The notes under the pieces were generated by a model. That model was not told the origin of the DNA and did not search any database. It saw nothing but the letters and a program-made list of their open reading frames with translations. 64,000 bases of DNA from Saccharophagus sp. K07. Lineage in GTDB: Bacteria > Pseudomonadota > Gammaproteobacteria > Pseudomonadales > Cellvibrionaceae. The position numbers were made by a program, and so were the translations under genes. Location of the stretch: contig NZ_QRAI01000002.1 of the NCBI RefSeq assembly GCF_014336955.1, forward strand, positions 62,001 through 126,000, in the 5' to 3' direction. Numbering within the stretch: position 1 is the first letter of the stretch; each line of letters opens with the position of its first letter. Shown in pieces: positions 1 to 8,179 of the stretch.

Positions 1-366
1 GTCGGAGCCTTCGACGCTGTAGTGATCCGGATCATTGGGCGCGGCAAAGCGCTCTATAGCCACGCCCGGCAATCGTTGCATGGCATCCAGCGCACTGCGA
101 TCCGGCAGCAAACCGATCTGATCGGCGGAGATAGCGTCGAGCATGGTATCGGCGCCGCGTTTCATCTCCTGAGCATCCATCGCATTGATTTTGGTACCGG
201 TAACGACGATCTCTTCAACTGTGTTTCCAGTCTTTTTGCGCGAGTTTTTGCTAACCGGTTCTTCCGCGGAAACATCGTCTTGGGCCAAGGCCGAAAGCGG
301 CAACAGGGCAATCGAGGACGAAATAACGGCAAAGCCCAGGGAGTGCGAGGGGAATTTCTTTTTCAT
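1..366 (-). CDS. TonB-dependent receptor, N-terminal part (runs off window edge)
   Basis: The minus-strand frame is open from an ATG at 366 to the window edge, giving 122 residues of a longer protein. It starts with a Sec signal peptide (KKK, then a hydrophobic stretch ending in ALA). Next come a charged Lys/Glu-rich stretch and the TonB-box-like sequence EEIVVTGTKI, and then the beginning of a plug domain (LPDRSALDAMQRLPGVAIER). This layout is typical of outer-membrane TonB-dependent receptors that import large substrates such as oligosaccharides or siderophores. The substrate cannot be read from this piece. Its position just downstream of a CE15 esterase gene on the same strand suggests, weakly, carbohydrate uptake. 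Confidence 0.85.
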   Translation of the reverse strand, partial: MKKKFPSHSLGFAVISSSIALLPLSALAQDDVSAEEPVSKNSRKKTGNTVEEIVVTGTKINAMDAQEMKRGADTMLDAISADQIGLLPDRSALDAMQRLPGVAIERFAAPNDPDHYSVEGSD

Positions 367-507
367 GCGGCTGGTCTTGTCTCTTATTCTGCGTTTTGCG
401 GGGCGAAGCCCAAGGTGCCGCGGAGTCTACTTGAATATAAGTCCCCGTGATGCGTCACAAATCAAGAAGTGCAGAATCTCTTTAGAGCAGGAGTGTGGAG
501 GGAGAAA

Positions 508-535
508 AAAGGCCGAACCCGGAGCGGGTTCGGCA
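508..535 (-). terminator. Rho-independent terminator of the CE15 gene
   Basis: Perfect 9-bp inverted repeat (512-520 with 526-534, 5-nt loop). Read on the minus strand it is followed by CTTTTTT. It lies about 40 bp after the stop of the CE15 gene and before the receptor start at 366, so the two genes are probably separate transcription units. Confidence 0.85.
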
Positions 536-574
536 AATTCACAAAACGCAGATTTCGAGTTTTGCTTAGGGGGA

Positions 575-1900
575 TTACTGGAGAACCTTATCCATATTCC
601 AGTCGACAAACAGAGATTTCCATTCGCTGACCGGAATTTGTACGCGACCGTCCTGAATATTGACTCCACCGGTGTTGATGCTGGTGTTGCCAAAGAAGGC
701 CCGGTCAAACATCTTGGCCGCGATACCTGTGTCGCCCACGCCGCAATGGCCGCCGTTGTACACCTCAAAGGCCATATTTTGTGGAACACCGAGAGCCTTG
801 TAGACCGGATAGGCTGCCCAGGCCGCCAGGGCTTCACTGGTACCCGCCAAGTGACACCAGGCGTTCTGGCCATTGGCATTGGTAAAGTGCACCAGATAGC
901 GGGGAGCTATGGTGGCCAACAGCATGTGCTGGTCGAACGGCAGGTTGTTGACGCGAGAGGGCGTTGAGCGGAAAGGCTGCGCCGCGCTGGTTACCCAGGG
1001 ACCGCAGATGCCATTGTTTTCCAGGTTGTCGATACCCTGGGGTTTATCGTTGCAGCGCCATCTGGATTGGCCTGCGCCGTTGCGGAACCATTCGGTCATG
1101 CGCCAGCTGGTGGCACCGCCGCCGCCTGACTCAACGATAACGGTCATAGGAATACGGCTGAATACACCCACCAGAAATGCGCCTTTACCGCAGCCGGAAC
1201 AGCCGGAGACCACCATTTTTTGCGGGTCGTGTCCGCTGCCGGGATTTTTCTCCAGAACGTCCATCACCCGGTTGACCATCCAACCTATCGCAATATTGGG
1301 ATTGAGCTCATTCAGGCCATAAAGCGTGCGGATGTTATTTTCGTAACCGCTGCCGAACGACAACTTCTTGCTGCCGGGAGGCAGAATTCCGGCGGCGAGA
1401 TCCAGCGCAATCACCTGACCGCTACCGGAAATGGTGGCGGAGAAATTGGCGCTGCGGCTGCCGACTTTACAGCTGATGGAAACATTTCCGCCGTTGACAG
1501 TACCGGATACCTCATCGCAATCACCGGGAATTGGGCCGTACAAATATTTGGCAGCCATGGCCAGAATTTCTTTGCGACGGCATTCCCACTGCTCTTTGGT
1601 ATTAACCGGTGTGCCGTCGTAGAAGGTAAAGGGATCAGGCAGTTTCATGCCTCGGTTTGGCAGCGCAGTCGCATCCGGGAAATTGGGCAGTGTGCATGTC
1701 ACGGAAGCGCCGCTGCTGGAGCTGGATGAGGAGCTGCTGCTTGAAGAAGAACTGCTGGAACTACTGCTGCTGGAAGATGAACTGCTGCTGGATGATGAAC
1801 TGCTCGACGACGATGATGAGCCGTTCCCTCCCGGACTTCCACAAGCGACAAGTCCGGCTACGAATGCAGCCACATAACATGTTCTTAAAAAAGTTTTCAT
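575..1900 (-). CDS. Poly-serine lipoprotein, CE15 glucuronoyl esterase family
   Basis: 441 residues. The N-terminus is a lipoprotein signal with lipobox LVAC, so the protein is probably anchored in the outer membrane. A linker of roughly 40 serines follows, a style typical of Cellvibrio-type secreted carbohydrate-active enzymes. The catalytic domain fits CE15 (4-O-methyl-glucuronoyl methylesterase, which cleaves lignin-glucuronoxylan esters). Visible features are the serine nucleophile elbow GCSGCGKGA, VESGGGGATSWR, HMLLATIAPRYL and the catalytic-His region GGHCG. The usual family motif is GCSRxGK; here the Arg is replaced by Gly (see findings). The start is supported by AGGTGA just upstream of the ATG. 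A terminator follows the gene. Confidence 0.85.
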   Translation of the reverse strand: MKTFLRTCYVAAFVAGLVACGSPGGNGSSSSSSSSSSSSSSSSSSSSSSSSSSSSSSSSSSSSGASVTCTLPNFPDATALPNRGMKLPDPFTFYDGTPVNTKEQWECRRKEILAMAAKYLYGPIPGDCDEVSGTVNGGNVSISCKVGSRSANFSATISGSGQVIALDLAAGILPPGSKKLSFGSGYENNIRTLYGLNELNPNIAIGWMVNRVMDVLEKNPGSGHDPQKMVVSGCSGCGKGAFLVGVFSRIPMTVIVESGGGGATSWRMTEWFRNGAGQSRWRCNDKPQGIDNLENNGICGPWVTSAAQPFRSTPSRVNNLPFDQHMLLATIAPRYLVHFTNANGQNAWCHLAGTSEALAAWAAYPVYKALGVPQNMAFEVYNGGHCGVGDTGIAAKMFDRAFFGNTSINTGGVNIQDGRVQIPVSEWKSLFVDWNMDKVLQ

Positions 1901-2311
1901 TTTTTCACCTGACTGTTTAATTAATTTTCTTTTTTAGAGGTGACACAGAACTGCATGGTGTCGTTGCTGGGCGGAGGAAAATTTCGCCCGCAGAAATTTA
2001 AAAATGAATTTATAAGATTTATAGAAATAGTCGAACAGACTTTGTCGACAAAATTATTTTAACAGCCATGTTAATTTCAGACTGTGTGCGAGGTAGCAAA
2101 TTAACGGAAGAAAAATCCACTAATTGTTAAAAATACAATTTGATTATTTTTGATTTAAAAATATTCCTATTTTGTAATTGTGAGAATTTTGTGAGGAATT
2201 TAAGGGGCTTTATAAAAAGGATATTTGGATAAGGATGGTGATGGCACGCCGGAATCTGCGCATTAAAAAATAGGAATGCAATTTATAATATAATTTGACT
2301 ATTAGCTTCTA
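1901..2311. other. AT-rich intergenic region
   Basis: About 410 bp, strongly AT-rich compared with its neighbours, lying between the CE15 start and the cupin stop. It must hold the CE15 promoter. I see no open frame and no strong hairpin. Confidence 0.5.
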
Positions 2312-2683
2312 TTAAGATGATGTGTCACTGGTAAACGCAACGGGCTTTTCCCAAATACCCAAAGCAATGCAGCCTTCCGGAGCGGACAGGTGGTGCTGGG
2401 TGCCCGGGGAATGAATAACCAAAGTGCCGGCGTTGTAAATTTTTTCGCCATCGATTTGAAAGCCGTGCAAAATCAAAATATGTTCGAGCCCCATATGCTG
2501 ATGGTTCGGCACAGATGCGCCCGGCAAATAATGCAAAAAAGCAGCGTAAGGGCTGGAATTTTCCGTCTCGTAGATTTTGGAAATAAATACTCCTTCTGCA
2601 AGGGGCTGCCAGTCGCGCGATGCAATCAGGTTGGCTGCATCAAATAATCCGCGAACGACCACAGCATTTTTATCGTTTGCCAT
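2312..2683 (-). CDS. Small single-domain cupin protein
   Basis: 123 residues forming one cupin_2 / ChrR-type beta-barrel. Metal-ligand-like histidines are seen in [18 protein letters not shown] and in [17 protein letters not shown]. It has no signal peptide. The ATG overlaps the 3' end of the preceding cysteine hydrolase gene by 14 bp, so it is translationally coupled and is the last gene of the biuret cluster. Cupins of this size may be metalloenzymes or ligand sensors. Whether it acts on an intermediate of ureido-compound breakdown is unknown. Confidence 0.75.
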   Translation of the reverse strand: MANDKNAVVVRGLFDAANLIASRDWQPLAEGVFISKIYETENSSPYAAFLHYLPGASVPNHQHMGLEHILILHGFQIDGEKIYNAGTLVIHSPGTQHHLSAPEGCIALGIWEKPVAFTSDTSS

Positions 2684-3353
2684 AAGCCTGCTCCAATCCC
2701 GCCAGAGTTTTATCGCAAGTTGATGTCCAACCGACGATGCCGCCTTGCGCCACGATCATTTCCAGGGCGGCGCGTTTGAATTCGGGAAAATAACTTTCCG
2801 TGGCATCTTCCACCAAAAGGCATTCGTAACCTCTGTCATTTGCTTCGCGCATGGTGGTTTGTACGCAAACCTCGGTGGTAACGCCGGCAAAAATCAAATG
2901 AGTGATCTGCTCTTCCTTTAAAAATTCATCCAACGGTGTTGCATAAAAAGAGCCTTTCCCTGGCTTGGTGATCTCCAACTCTCCTGGAAGCGGTTTGAGT
3001 TCGTCCAAAATCTCATTGCCGGGGTCGCCGTCAATCAAAATACGTCCCATAGGTCCTTTGTCACCGATTTTTAATGCCGCTTTTCCGCGCTGCAATTTAC
3101 TGGCAGGACAATCGGATAAATCCGGTTTATGGCATTCACGAGTATGCACAATGGGTAAATCCAGTCGCCGGAAGCCGTCCAGCAATTTTTTGACCGTCGG
3201 TACTATGGCCGTCAGAAGTTCCACTTTATTTCCCAACGCATCGCCAAAACCGCCGGGCTCAATAAAATCCCTTTGCATGTCGATGACGATCAGACAGGGT
3301 TTATTTTCGGGTAATGCGTAGGGATAAGGTTTGGCATCTATAAAAAACGTCAT
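2670..3353 (-). CDS. Isochorismatase-family cysteine hydrolase, possible triuret hydrolase (TrtA-like)
   Basis: 227 residues of the isochorismatase-like amidohydrolase fold. The catalytic triad is visible as Asp25 (VIDMQRDF), Lys130 (ITKPGKGSF) and Cys163 ([22 protein letters not shown]). It is a paralogue of the next gene upstream, which matches biuret hydrolase. Where that protein has [11 protein letters not shown], this one has [11 protein letters not shown], pointing to a different substrate. Biuret and triuret hydrolases are known neighbouring paralogues in Herbaspirillum, so triuret amidohydrolase is a reasonable guess. Ureidoacrylate-type or other ureido amides remain possible. GCGGGAG precedes the ATG. 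Confidence 0.65.
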   Translation of the reverse strand: MTFFIDAKPYPYALPENKPCLIVIDMQRDFIEPGGFGDALGNKVELLTAIVPTVKKLLDGFRRLDLPIVHTRECHKPDLSDCPASKLQRGKAALKIGDKGPMGRILIDGDPGNEILDELKPLPGELEITKPGKGSFYATPLDEFLKEEQITHLIFAGVTTEVCVQTTMREANDRGYECLLVEDATESYFPEFKRAALEMIVAQGGIVGWTSTCDKTLAGLEQAYGKR

Positions 3354-3444
3354 GACAACTCCCGCTTAATGGCCTGCCATATACTGGCTGATGATATTCA
3401 TATTCGCTTGCCCGGTTCTATGGCTTCCAGCAGCGTTGCCATTG

Positions 3445-4128
3445 TCAGGCTCTTAAAACGTCCAGTAACGCAGAAGATTTTGCTGTAGCGCCAAACACGC
3501 CGCCTTGCATTTTCACCATATTGATCGCCGCCCGATGATTGGCAGGATCGGTCGCGCCGCAACAGTCTTCCAGCAACAGACATTCATAGCCGCGGTCGTT
3601 GGCTTCGCGCATGGTGGTGCTGACGCATACATCGGTGGTGATGCCGGTAATAATCAGATTGGCAATGCCAAGCCTGCGCAAAATCAAATCCAGATCCGTC
3701 GCGTAGAATGAGCCTTTGCCGGGTTTATCGATAATAGGCTCGCCGGATATTGGAGATAATTCGCCGATAATGTTCCAGCCGGGCTCGCCGCGAATCAGAA
3801 TTTTTCCGCATGGACCAGGATCGCCAATGCCTGCACCTATGCGCTGACTGCGCCAGCGTTTATTGGGCGGTAAATCGCTTAAATCCGCTCTGTGACCTTC
3901 GCGCGTATGAATAATGTGAAATCCTTGCGCACGCATAACTTTCAGCACGTTTTTGATCGGCTCTATAGGCGCGCGTGTCAGGGAAAGGTCGTAACCCATT
4001 GTGTCCACATATCCGCCTCTGCCGCAAAAATCCGTCTGCATATCAATAATGATCAATGCCGTGTTGGATGGGAGCAGTTGGCCGTTGTAAGGCCAGGGAT
4101 AAGGTGTTGCATCGACAAAACGACTCAT
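3445..4128 (-). CDS. biuH: Biuret amidohydrolase (cysteine hydrolase)
   Basis: 227 residues that resemble, as I remember it, the characterised Rhizobium leguminosarum BiuH over nearly the whole length (PYPWPYNG start, [58 protein letters not shown]). The Asp/Lys/Cys triad falls at D29, K135 and C168, a constant offset of 7 from the published D36/K142/C175. The reaction is biuret to allophanate plus ammonia, in the cytoplasm. It has a good ribosome site (GGAGGC). The upstream 48-residue ORF ends 12 bp before it. No allophanate hydrolase (AtzF/DUR1,2) is in the window, so that step must be encoded elsewhere. Confidence 0.88.
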   Translation of the reverse strand: MSRFVDATPYPWPYNGQLLPSNTALIIIDMQTDFCGRGGYVDTMGYDLSLTRAPIEPIKNVLKVMRAQGFHIIHTREGHRADLSDLPPNKRWRSQRIGAGIGDPGPCGKILIRGEPGWNIIGELSPISGEPIIDKPGKGSFYATDLDLILRRLGIANLIITGITTDVCVSTTMREANDRGYECLLLEDCCGATDPANHRAAINMVKMQGGVFGATAKSSALLDVLRA

Positions 4129-4140
4129 AGCGCCTCCAGA

Positions 4141-4287
4141 TTATTTGCTGAGTTCGCCCGGCATACCATTTAAAGCTCCGCGTTTGGACGTGGCGATCAT
4201 GATTGCCAGGGTCGAGAATCCGCCACAGATTCCGACACCGGCGACGGCACATTTTTGGATGAAATCTCTGCTATTGATTTTGGACAT
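4141..4287 (-). CDS. 48-residue single-span membrane peptide in the biuret cluster
   Basis: A short frame lies between the Tsx-like channel gene and biuH, with a ribosome site (GGAGAG) 5 bp before its ATG. The product has a polar N-terminus (MSKINSRDFIQK), a hydrophobic, Gly/Ala-rich segment with two cysteines (CAVAGVGICGGFSTLAIMIA) and a short basic tail. The N-terminus resembles a degraded Tat signal (NSRDF instead of SRRxF), so it may be a leftover signal peptide of a lost exported protein. A genuine one-pass membrane peptide is also possible. Spacing to both neighbours is operon-like. I do not recognise a family. Confidence 0.6.
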   Translation of the reverse strand: MSKINSRDFIQKCAVAGVGICGGFSTLAIMIATSKRGALNGMPGELSK

Positions 4288-4301
4288 GTTGCTCTCCGCT
4301 A

Positions 4302-5090
4302 TTACCAGATCCACTTGACCATCAGCTGTGGAACGTCTTCATCTATGCCGTCGAGCCCGAATTTATTACGCCAGATCTGATATTCGATCCCCGCCTGCAA
4401 AACCCCTTCGGCACTCCAGAGTTTGCCGACATCGAGCAACAGTCTGGGAGCGGTGATAATGTTGTCCTCCACGTGATCCATGCCGAAGGCGTAATCGAAA
4501 AAGCCTTCAAACGCGAAAGAAAGATTGCCGATGGAAAATGGCGTGAGCCAGACCAGCGTTACTTGATTGCCGGTATCCGTAACGGGATTGATGCTGCTGG
4601 AGATTTCGTTGCGTACGTAAAAATTGACTTGTGCCACCGGCGTTTTCGGAATATTGAGATCGATCGCAACACCGTATAAATAATTGCGAAATCCCTGGCC
4701 GATTTCTGCGGTAGTGGTGATCAGCACATCTTTGATAATGCCCAGGCTTAAATCCTTATTGAGAATTTTCCCGAGACTTAAGCGTGGTGAAATCTCACCG
4801 TAATAGCTGGTGGGAATTTCGCTGTGGGAACGGTCTGGATTGGTGATATCGACAAAAAAGAACGTATCGCCGTATTTCCAGCCGTTCACGTGCTCTAAAG
4901 TGATAATGGAACTGCTGACGTCGCGCGAATCCAGTGAAGAGGTTTCCGTATTGAAAAAAATCTGCGAATAAGAAGAGCCATATAAATATTGAAGGTTAGT
5001 GGAACTCCACTGCGCGGCACCTGACCAAGCCAACTGCGGAAGGAGTAAACCGGCTGTTATCAATATCAAGACGTAAAGATTGCGATACAT
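4302..5090 (-). CDS. Tsx-like outer-membrane channel protein
   Basis: 262 residues: signal peptide (YVLILITAGLLLPQLAWSGA) and then an alternating beta-strand pattern ending in the aromatic residue typical of outer-membrane barrels (LMVKWIW). The pattern WKYGDTFFFVDITN, YYGEISPRLSLGK and FDYAFGMD fits the nucleoside-specific channel (Tsx) family. As first gene of the biuret cluster it probably lets small ureido compounds cross the outer membrane. It begins about 25 bp downstream (on its own strand) of the palindromic operator at 5114-5134. The substrate is inferred from context only. Confidence 0.75.
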   Translation of the reverse strand: MYRNLYVLILITAGLLLPQLAWSGAAQWSSTNLQYLYGSSYSQIFFNTETSSLDSRDVSSSIITLEHVNGWKYGDTFFFVDITNPDRSHSEIPTSYYGEISPRLSLGKILNKDLSLGIIKDVLITTTAEIGQGFRNYLYGVAIDLNIPKTPVAQVNFYVRNEISSSINPVTDTGNQVTLVWLTPFSIGNLSFAFEGFFDYAFGMDHVEDNIITAPRLLLDVGKLWSAEGVLQAGIEYQIWRNKFGLDGIDEDVPQLMVKWIW

Positions 5091-5113
5091 AGAAAAGATC
5101 CCTCAACAATGAA

Positions 5114-5134
5114 ATACAACGTTGTATACAACGT
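5114..5134. promoter_or_regulatory. Palindromic operator, probable GntR/FCD regulator site
   Basis: ACGTTGTATACAACGT (5119-5134) is a perfect 16-bp palindrome. It overlaps a second perfect palindrome, ATACAACGTTGTAT (5114-5127). The core TTGTATACAA closely resembles sites bound by FCD-type GntR regulators. It sits about 25 bp before the start of the Tsx-like gene, a position suited to repression. The GntR gene is divergent, starting at 5369. Confidence 0.7.
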
Positions 5135-5368
5135 AAGCACAAGCCTTGCCAAACGAGGGAGGTAGTCGGATTTTTGAGATTTATGCCTTATCTTTCAAAT
5201 AGATAGAAGCAGAGATGGAAATGGGGAGCACTGGCAATAGGCGGGTTTGCCTTGGTTCAAAACTGTGCGTGGAGATGGGCGCCGCACCCGGGCGGCGCAA
5301 ATGGGCTTCCTTGCAATATCGGTCGTTATGCTAAAAACTTAGGCGCATCATTTTTGGTGGCGCTTGTT

Positions 5369-6046
5369 ATGGAACACAAACCTAATGCGCAGGAGATTTA
5401 CGATACTCTGCGCAACATGATTATCCGCTTTGACCTCAGACCGGGCTCGCGCGTAACGGAAACTCAACTGGCCGATTATTTTCAGGTGAGCCGAACACCG
5501 ATCCGTGCGGCATTGCAGCGCTTGGAAAATGAAGAGCTGCTGACCATCAAGTCCAAACAAGGTTGTTTTATCCGCAATATCGATATGCTGCAGATCAGTC
5601 ATTATTACGATGTGCGGGTGTCTTTGGAAAATCTGGTTCTGGAAGAGATCTGCAAATTAAAGGATCTCTCCGAACTGCGCCAACTGGCGGACGCGTGGGA
5701 TCCAAAAAGTTATACGTTTGGCATTCTGGTTACGGATGAGCTGAAAGACGCGGAAGAGGGCTTTCACGAGCAACTGGCGGCAATATCCCGCAATTCGGCA
5801 CTCGCGCGCTATATCCGGGATATCAATGACCACATAAGAGTCGTGCGCCGCCTAGGCTGGCCCGACCAAAAAAGCGTGACCGATACTTACGAAGAACATC
5901 ACCGCGTGTGCGAGCTGCTATTAAAGCGCGATTTGGCTGGTGCCCAGGCGGAAATGACCAACCATATCCGCAAAAGTCAGGATCAGGCGAGCAGAATTAC
6001 CTTGCATCAAATTTATAGCAATCAAACAGCGATTAAATTTGATTGA
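5369..6046 (+). CDS. GntR-family transcriptional regulator (FCD ligand domain)
   Basis: 225 residues from the ATG at 5369 (GGTGG upstream); the frame is open farther back but that extension is not GntR-like. An N-terminal winged helix comes first (EIYDTLRNMIIRFDLRPGSRVTETQLADYFQVSRTPIRAALQRLENEELL). A C-terminal all-helical FCD effector domain follows (YYDVRVSLENLVLEEI; DINDHIRVVRR; EEHHRVCELLLKRD), which usually binds a small carboxylate through metal-coordinating His/Asp. It is divergent from the Tsx-like/biuH operon and probably controls it through the 5114-5134 palindrome. The effector could be biuret or allophanate (inference). Confidence 0.88.
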   Translation: MEHKPNAQEIYDTLRNMIIRFDLRPGSRVTETQLADYFQVSRTPIRAALQRLENEELLTIKSKQGCFIRNIDMLQISHYYDVRVSLENLVLEEICKLKDLSELRQLADAWDPKSYTFGILVTDELKDAEEGFHEQLAAISRNSALARYIRDINDHIRVVRRLGWPDQKSVTDTYEEHHRVCELLLKRDLAGAQAEMTNHIRKSQDQASRITLHQIYSNQTAIKFD

Positions 6047-6088
6047 AGCCAGCTCACACAACTGCAGTTCTGCAGAGGTGGCTTTTTA
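6046..6088 (+). terminator. Likely terminator between convergent regulator genes
   Basis: AAGCCA at 6046 pairs with TGGCTT at 6079-6084, enclosing an inner CTGCAG/CTGCAG hairpin, and is followed by a T run. It overlaps the stop of the GntR gene and precedes the convergent stop of the sigma-54 activator gene at 6090. The outer stem is imperfect. Confidence 0.5.
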
Positions 6089-6089
6089 A

Positions 6090-7964
6090 TTACACGGATT
6101 CAGCAAAACTCCGCTTATCCAATCCCAATTTTTTCATACGCGACGCCAATGTCGTCGGCTTAACACCTAATAACTCCGCCGCGCCATCGGCACCGTACAA
6201 TTTTCCGCGTGCGCGTTTTAATGCGGTAACTATGGCTTGGTAACGCAATGCGTCGCAGTCGGACTCGGTGAGATTTTCGGTTTTTTCGATCACGACAGGC
6301 GATGTGCCTTTGGAGTGAAACATCGGCAGATCGTCAAAGGTCAGTTTATCACCCCGGCTCAAGATCACTTGACGCTCAATCAGATTTTCCAGCTCGCGGA
6401 TATTGCCAGGCCAGTTGTAATTTTGCAGGCGCTGCATTTGTGCGACGGAAATACGCAATTCTGGTTTATTGAACCTCTGACAAGTTTTTTTAAGGAAGTG
6501 GGTAATCAGCAGCGGAATATCATCGCGGCGGTCGCGCAGGGCGACCGAGTGAATGGGAAATACATTCAAGCGGAAATACAAGTCTTCGCGGAATTTGCCT
6601 TCCTGTACGAGCTTTTGCAGATCGCGATTGGTTGCCGCTATAACCCGTACATCCACTTTGCGCGTGGTGGCGTCACCGACGCGTTCGAATTCGCTGTCTT
6701 GCAACACGCGCAAGAGTTTGCCTTGCAGGCTCAAGGGAATTTCACCGACTTCGTCGAGAAATAAAGTACCGCCGTCGGCTAATTGAAATCGTCCGGGACG
6801 ATCTTGAATCGCGCCGGAGAAAGCGCCGCGCACATGGCCGAAAAATTCGCTTTCAAATAATTCGCCCGGGATGGCCGCGCAATTGACGCGCACCAAAGGC
6901 CGGCCATTGCGCTCGCTGGCGGTGTGAATCGCGCGGGCAATTAATTCTTTGCCGGTGCCGGATTCGCCAGTAATCAATACGGTGGCATCGGTCGGTGCCA
7001 CAAGGCGGATTTGATGCAAAACCCGCTGAATCGCCAGACTGCGCTCAACAATTTGATAGGAGTTGTAGCCTGCGCTGATTTCCTCCTGCAAATAGGCGTT
7101 TTCCAATTCCAGGCGCTGTTTGAGTTGTTCCACTTCCGCCAAGGCATTGCGCAATTGAGCTTCCGATTCGCGGCGTTCGGAAATATCGCGAAAAATCACC
7201 ACCGCGCCCACCAGGCGGCCGTTATCCAAAATGGGGGTGCTGGTGTATTCGACGGGGAGGGGCTTGCCGTCTTTGGTCCAAAAAACTTCGTTATCCACTT
7301 TGTGCACGGCCCCATCTTTAAAGGCGGCATAAATGGGGCAGTCGTGCGCGCAATAATCCGAACCGTCGCTGTGGCTGTGGTGAATGGCAGCGTGGACATT
7401 ATGACCAATCAATTCTTCCGCTTTGAATCCCAACATTCTTTCCGCTGCGGGGTTCACGAAAGTGGTGTTGCCATCGGCATCGACACCGTAAATGCCTTCA
7501 CCCGCCGCACTCAAAATCAGCTGGTTTTCTTTTTCGATCTGTTGAAACACTTCATGGATGCGCGGCCACTGCAGCAAGCCGAATTGTTGGTTTTTATTGG
7601 TGCTGTTTTTCATCCGCCAGATTTGCATCTTGCGGCGGTCGCGCAGCACCAGGCACAACAAGCGCCGGTCGCCGTCAAGCAATAAGCTGCCGGTCGCCTC
7701 CAGCCCTAATTCACCATTATTGATGTGAATGGAGAGCGCTTGCGTCATGCCTTCCCCATGCTGTTCGACTTCGCGCGTAAAGGTAATGAGCTGAGCCAAA
7801 CTGGTTTTGAATAACCGACTGACGTGCACCATGGATAAATCCTGTGCACCACAATTGAGCAGCTTCAGTAAGTTTTTGTTGCCATATTCCACTCGGTCGG
7901 CAATAGGATCGATCACCATCACGGCTTCCGGGAAGGCGTCATATAAGGGAAAGGGCGAATTCAT
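6090..7964 (-). CDS. Sigma-54-dependent transcriptional activator with PAS sensors
   Basis: 624 residues from the ATG at 7964; a GTG 84 bp upstream is in frame but would run into the inverted repeat. Domain order: a PAS-like N-terminus (about 5-110), a second PAS/PAC region (about 150-265; [26 protein letters not shown]), a coiled coil ([16 protein letters not shown]), the AAA+ domain and a Fis-type helix-turn-helix ([21 protein letters not shown]). Walker A is GESGTGKE near residue 332. The sigma-54 contact loop is GAFSGA, a variant of GAFTGA. It is divergent from the ABC transporter-cyanase operon, which has a matching -24/-12 promoter, so it most likely activates that operon. The PAS ligand is unknown. 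Confidence 0.9.
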   Translation of the reverse strand: MNSPFPLYDAFPEAVMVIDPIADRVEYGNKNLLKLLNCGAQDLSMVHVSRLFKTSLAQLITFTREVEQHGEGMTQALSIHINNGELGLEATGSLLLDGDRRLLCLVLRDRRKMQIWRMKNSTNKNQQFGLLQWPRIHEVFQQIEKENQLILSAAGEGIYGVDADGNTTFVNPAAERMLGFKAEELIGHNVHAAIHHSHSDGSDYCAHDCPIYAAFKDGAVHKVDNEVFWTKDGKPLPVEYTSTPILDNGRLVGAVVIFRDISERRESEAQLRNALAEVEQLKQRLELENAYLQEEISAGYNSYQIVERSLAIQRVLHQIRLVAPTDATVLITGESGTGKELIARAIHTASERNGRPLVRVNCAAIPGELFESEFFGHVRGAFSGAIQDRPGRFQLADGGTLFLDEVGEIPLSLQGKLLRVLQDSEFERVGDATTRKVDVRVIAATNRDLQKLVQEGKFREDLYFRLNVFPIHSVALRDRRDDIPLLITHFLKKTCQRFNKPELRISVAQMQRLQNYNWPGNIRELENLIERQVILSRGDKLTFDDLPMFHSKGTSPVVIEKTENLTESDCDALRYQAIVTALKRARGKLYGADGAAELLGVKPTTLASRMKKLGLDKRSFAESV

Positions 7965-8005
7965 CGAAATTTTCTCGTCTGTAAACCTCACAGCAACGCC
8001 TATTA

Positions 8006-8060
8006 CAACGAAAAATCGTGCCAACCATAATGAAACTTCGTGATTCACGATTTTTCGTTG
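8006..8060. promoter_or_regulatory. 15-bp inverted repeat, probable upstream activator site
   Basis: CAACGAAAAATCGTG (8006-8020) and its exact reverse complement at 8046-8060, separated by 25 bp. It lies between the divergent activator gene and the sigma-54 promoter; its centre is about 120 bp upstream of the expected transcription start, the usual distance for an enhancer-binding protein site. On RNA it could also form a hairpin. Confidence 0.65.
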
Positions 8061-8128
8061 CTGAGTGGAAATCTCGAGAAAAGAAATATTTTCATAAAAA
8101 TCAAAGAATTATTTTCTCCAAAATGGCA

Positions 8129-8144
8129 TGGCACAAAGATCGCT
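8129..8144 (+). promoter_or_regulatory. Sigma-54 (-24/-12) promoter of the cyanate operon
   Basis: TGGCACAAAGATCGCT fits the RpoN consensus TGGCAC-N5-TTGC with the invariant GG and GC at the correct 10-bp spacing (GG 8130-8131, GC 8142-8143). Transcription would begin near 8155, 25 bp before the ATG at 8180. The divergent gene encodes a sigma-54 activator, which supports the call. Confidence 0.8.
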
Positions 8145-8179
8145 AATGTCGGGTATCAAACACTTTGGGAGAGGTAGCC

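Noticed and set aside
1647-1877. Leu/Glu/Asp-rich plus-strand ORF opposite the serine linker
   Set aside because: It is the complement of repeated serine codons in the CE15 gene; no ribosome site and low complexity only.
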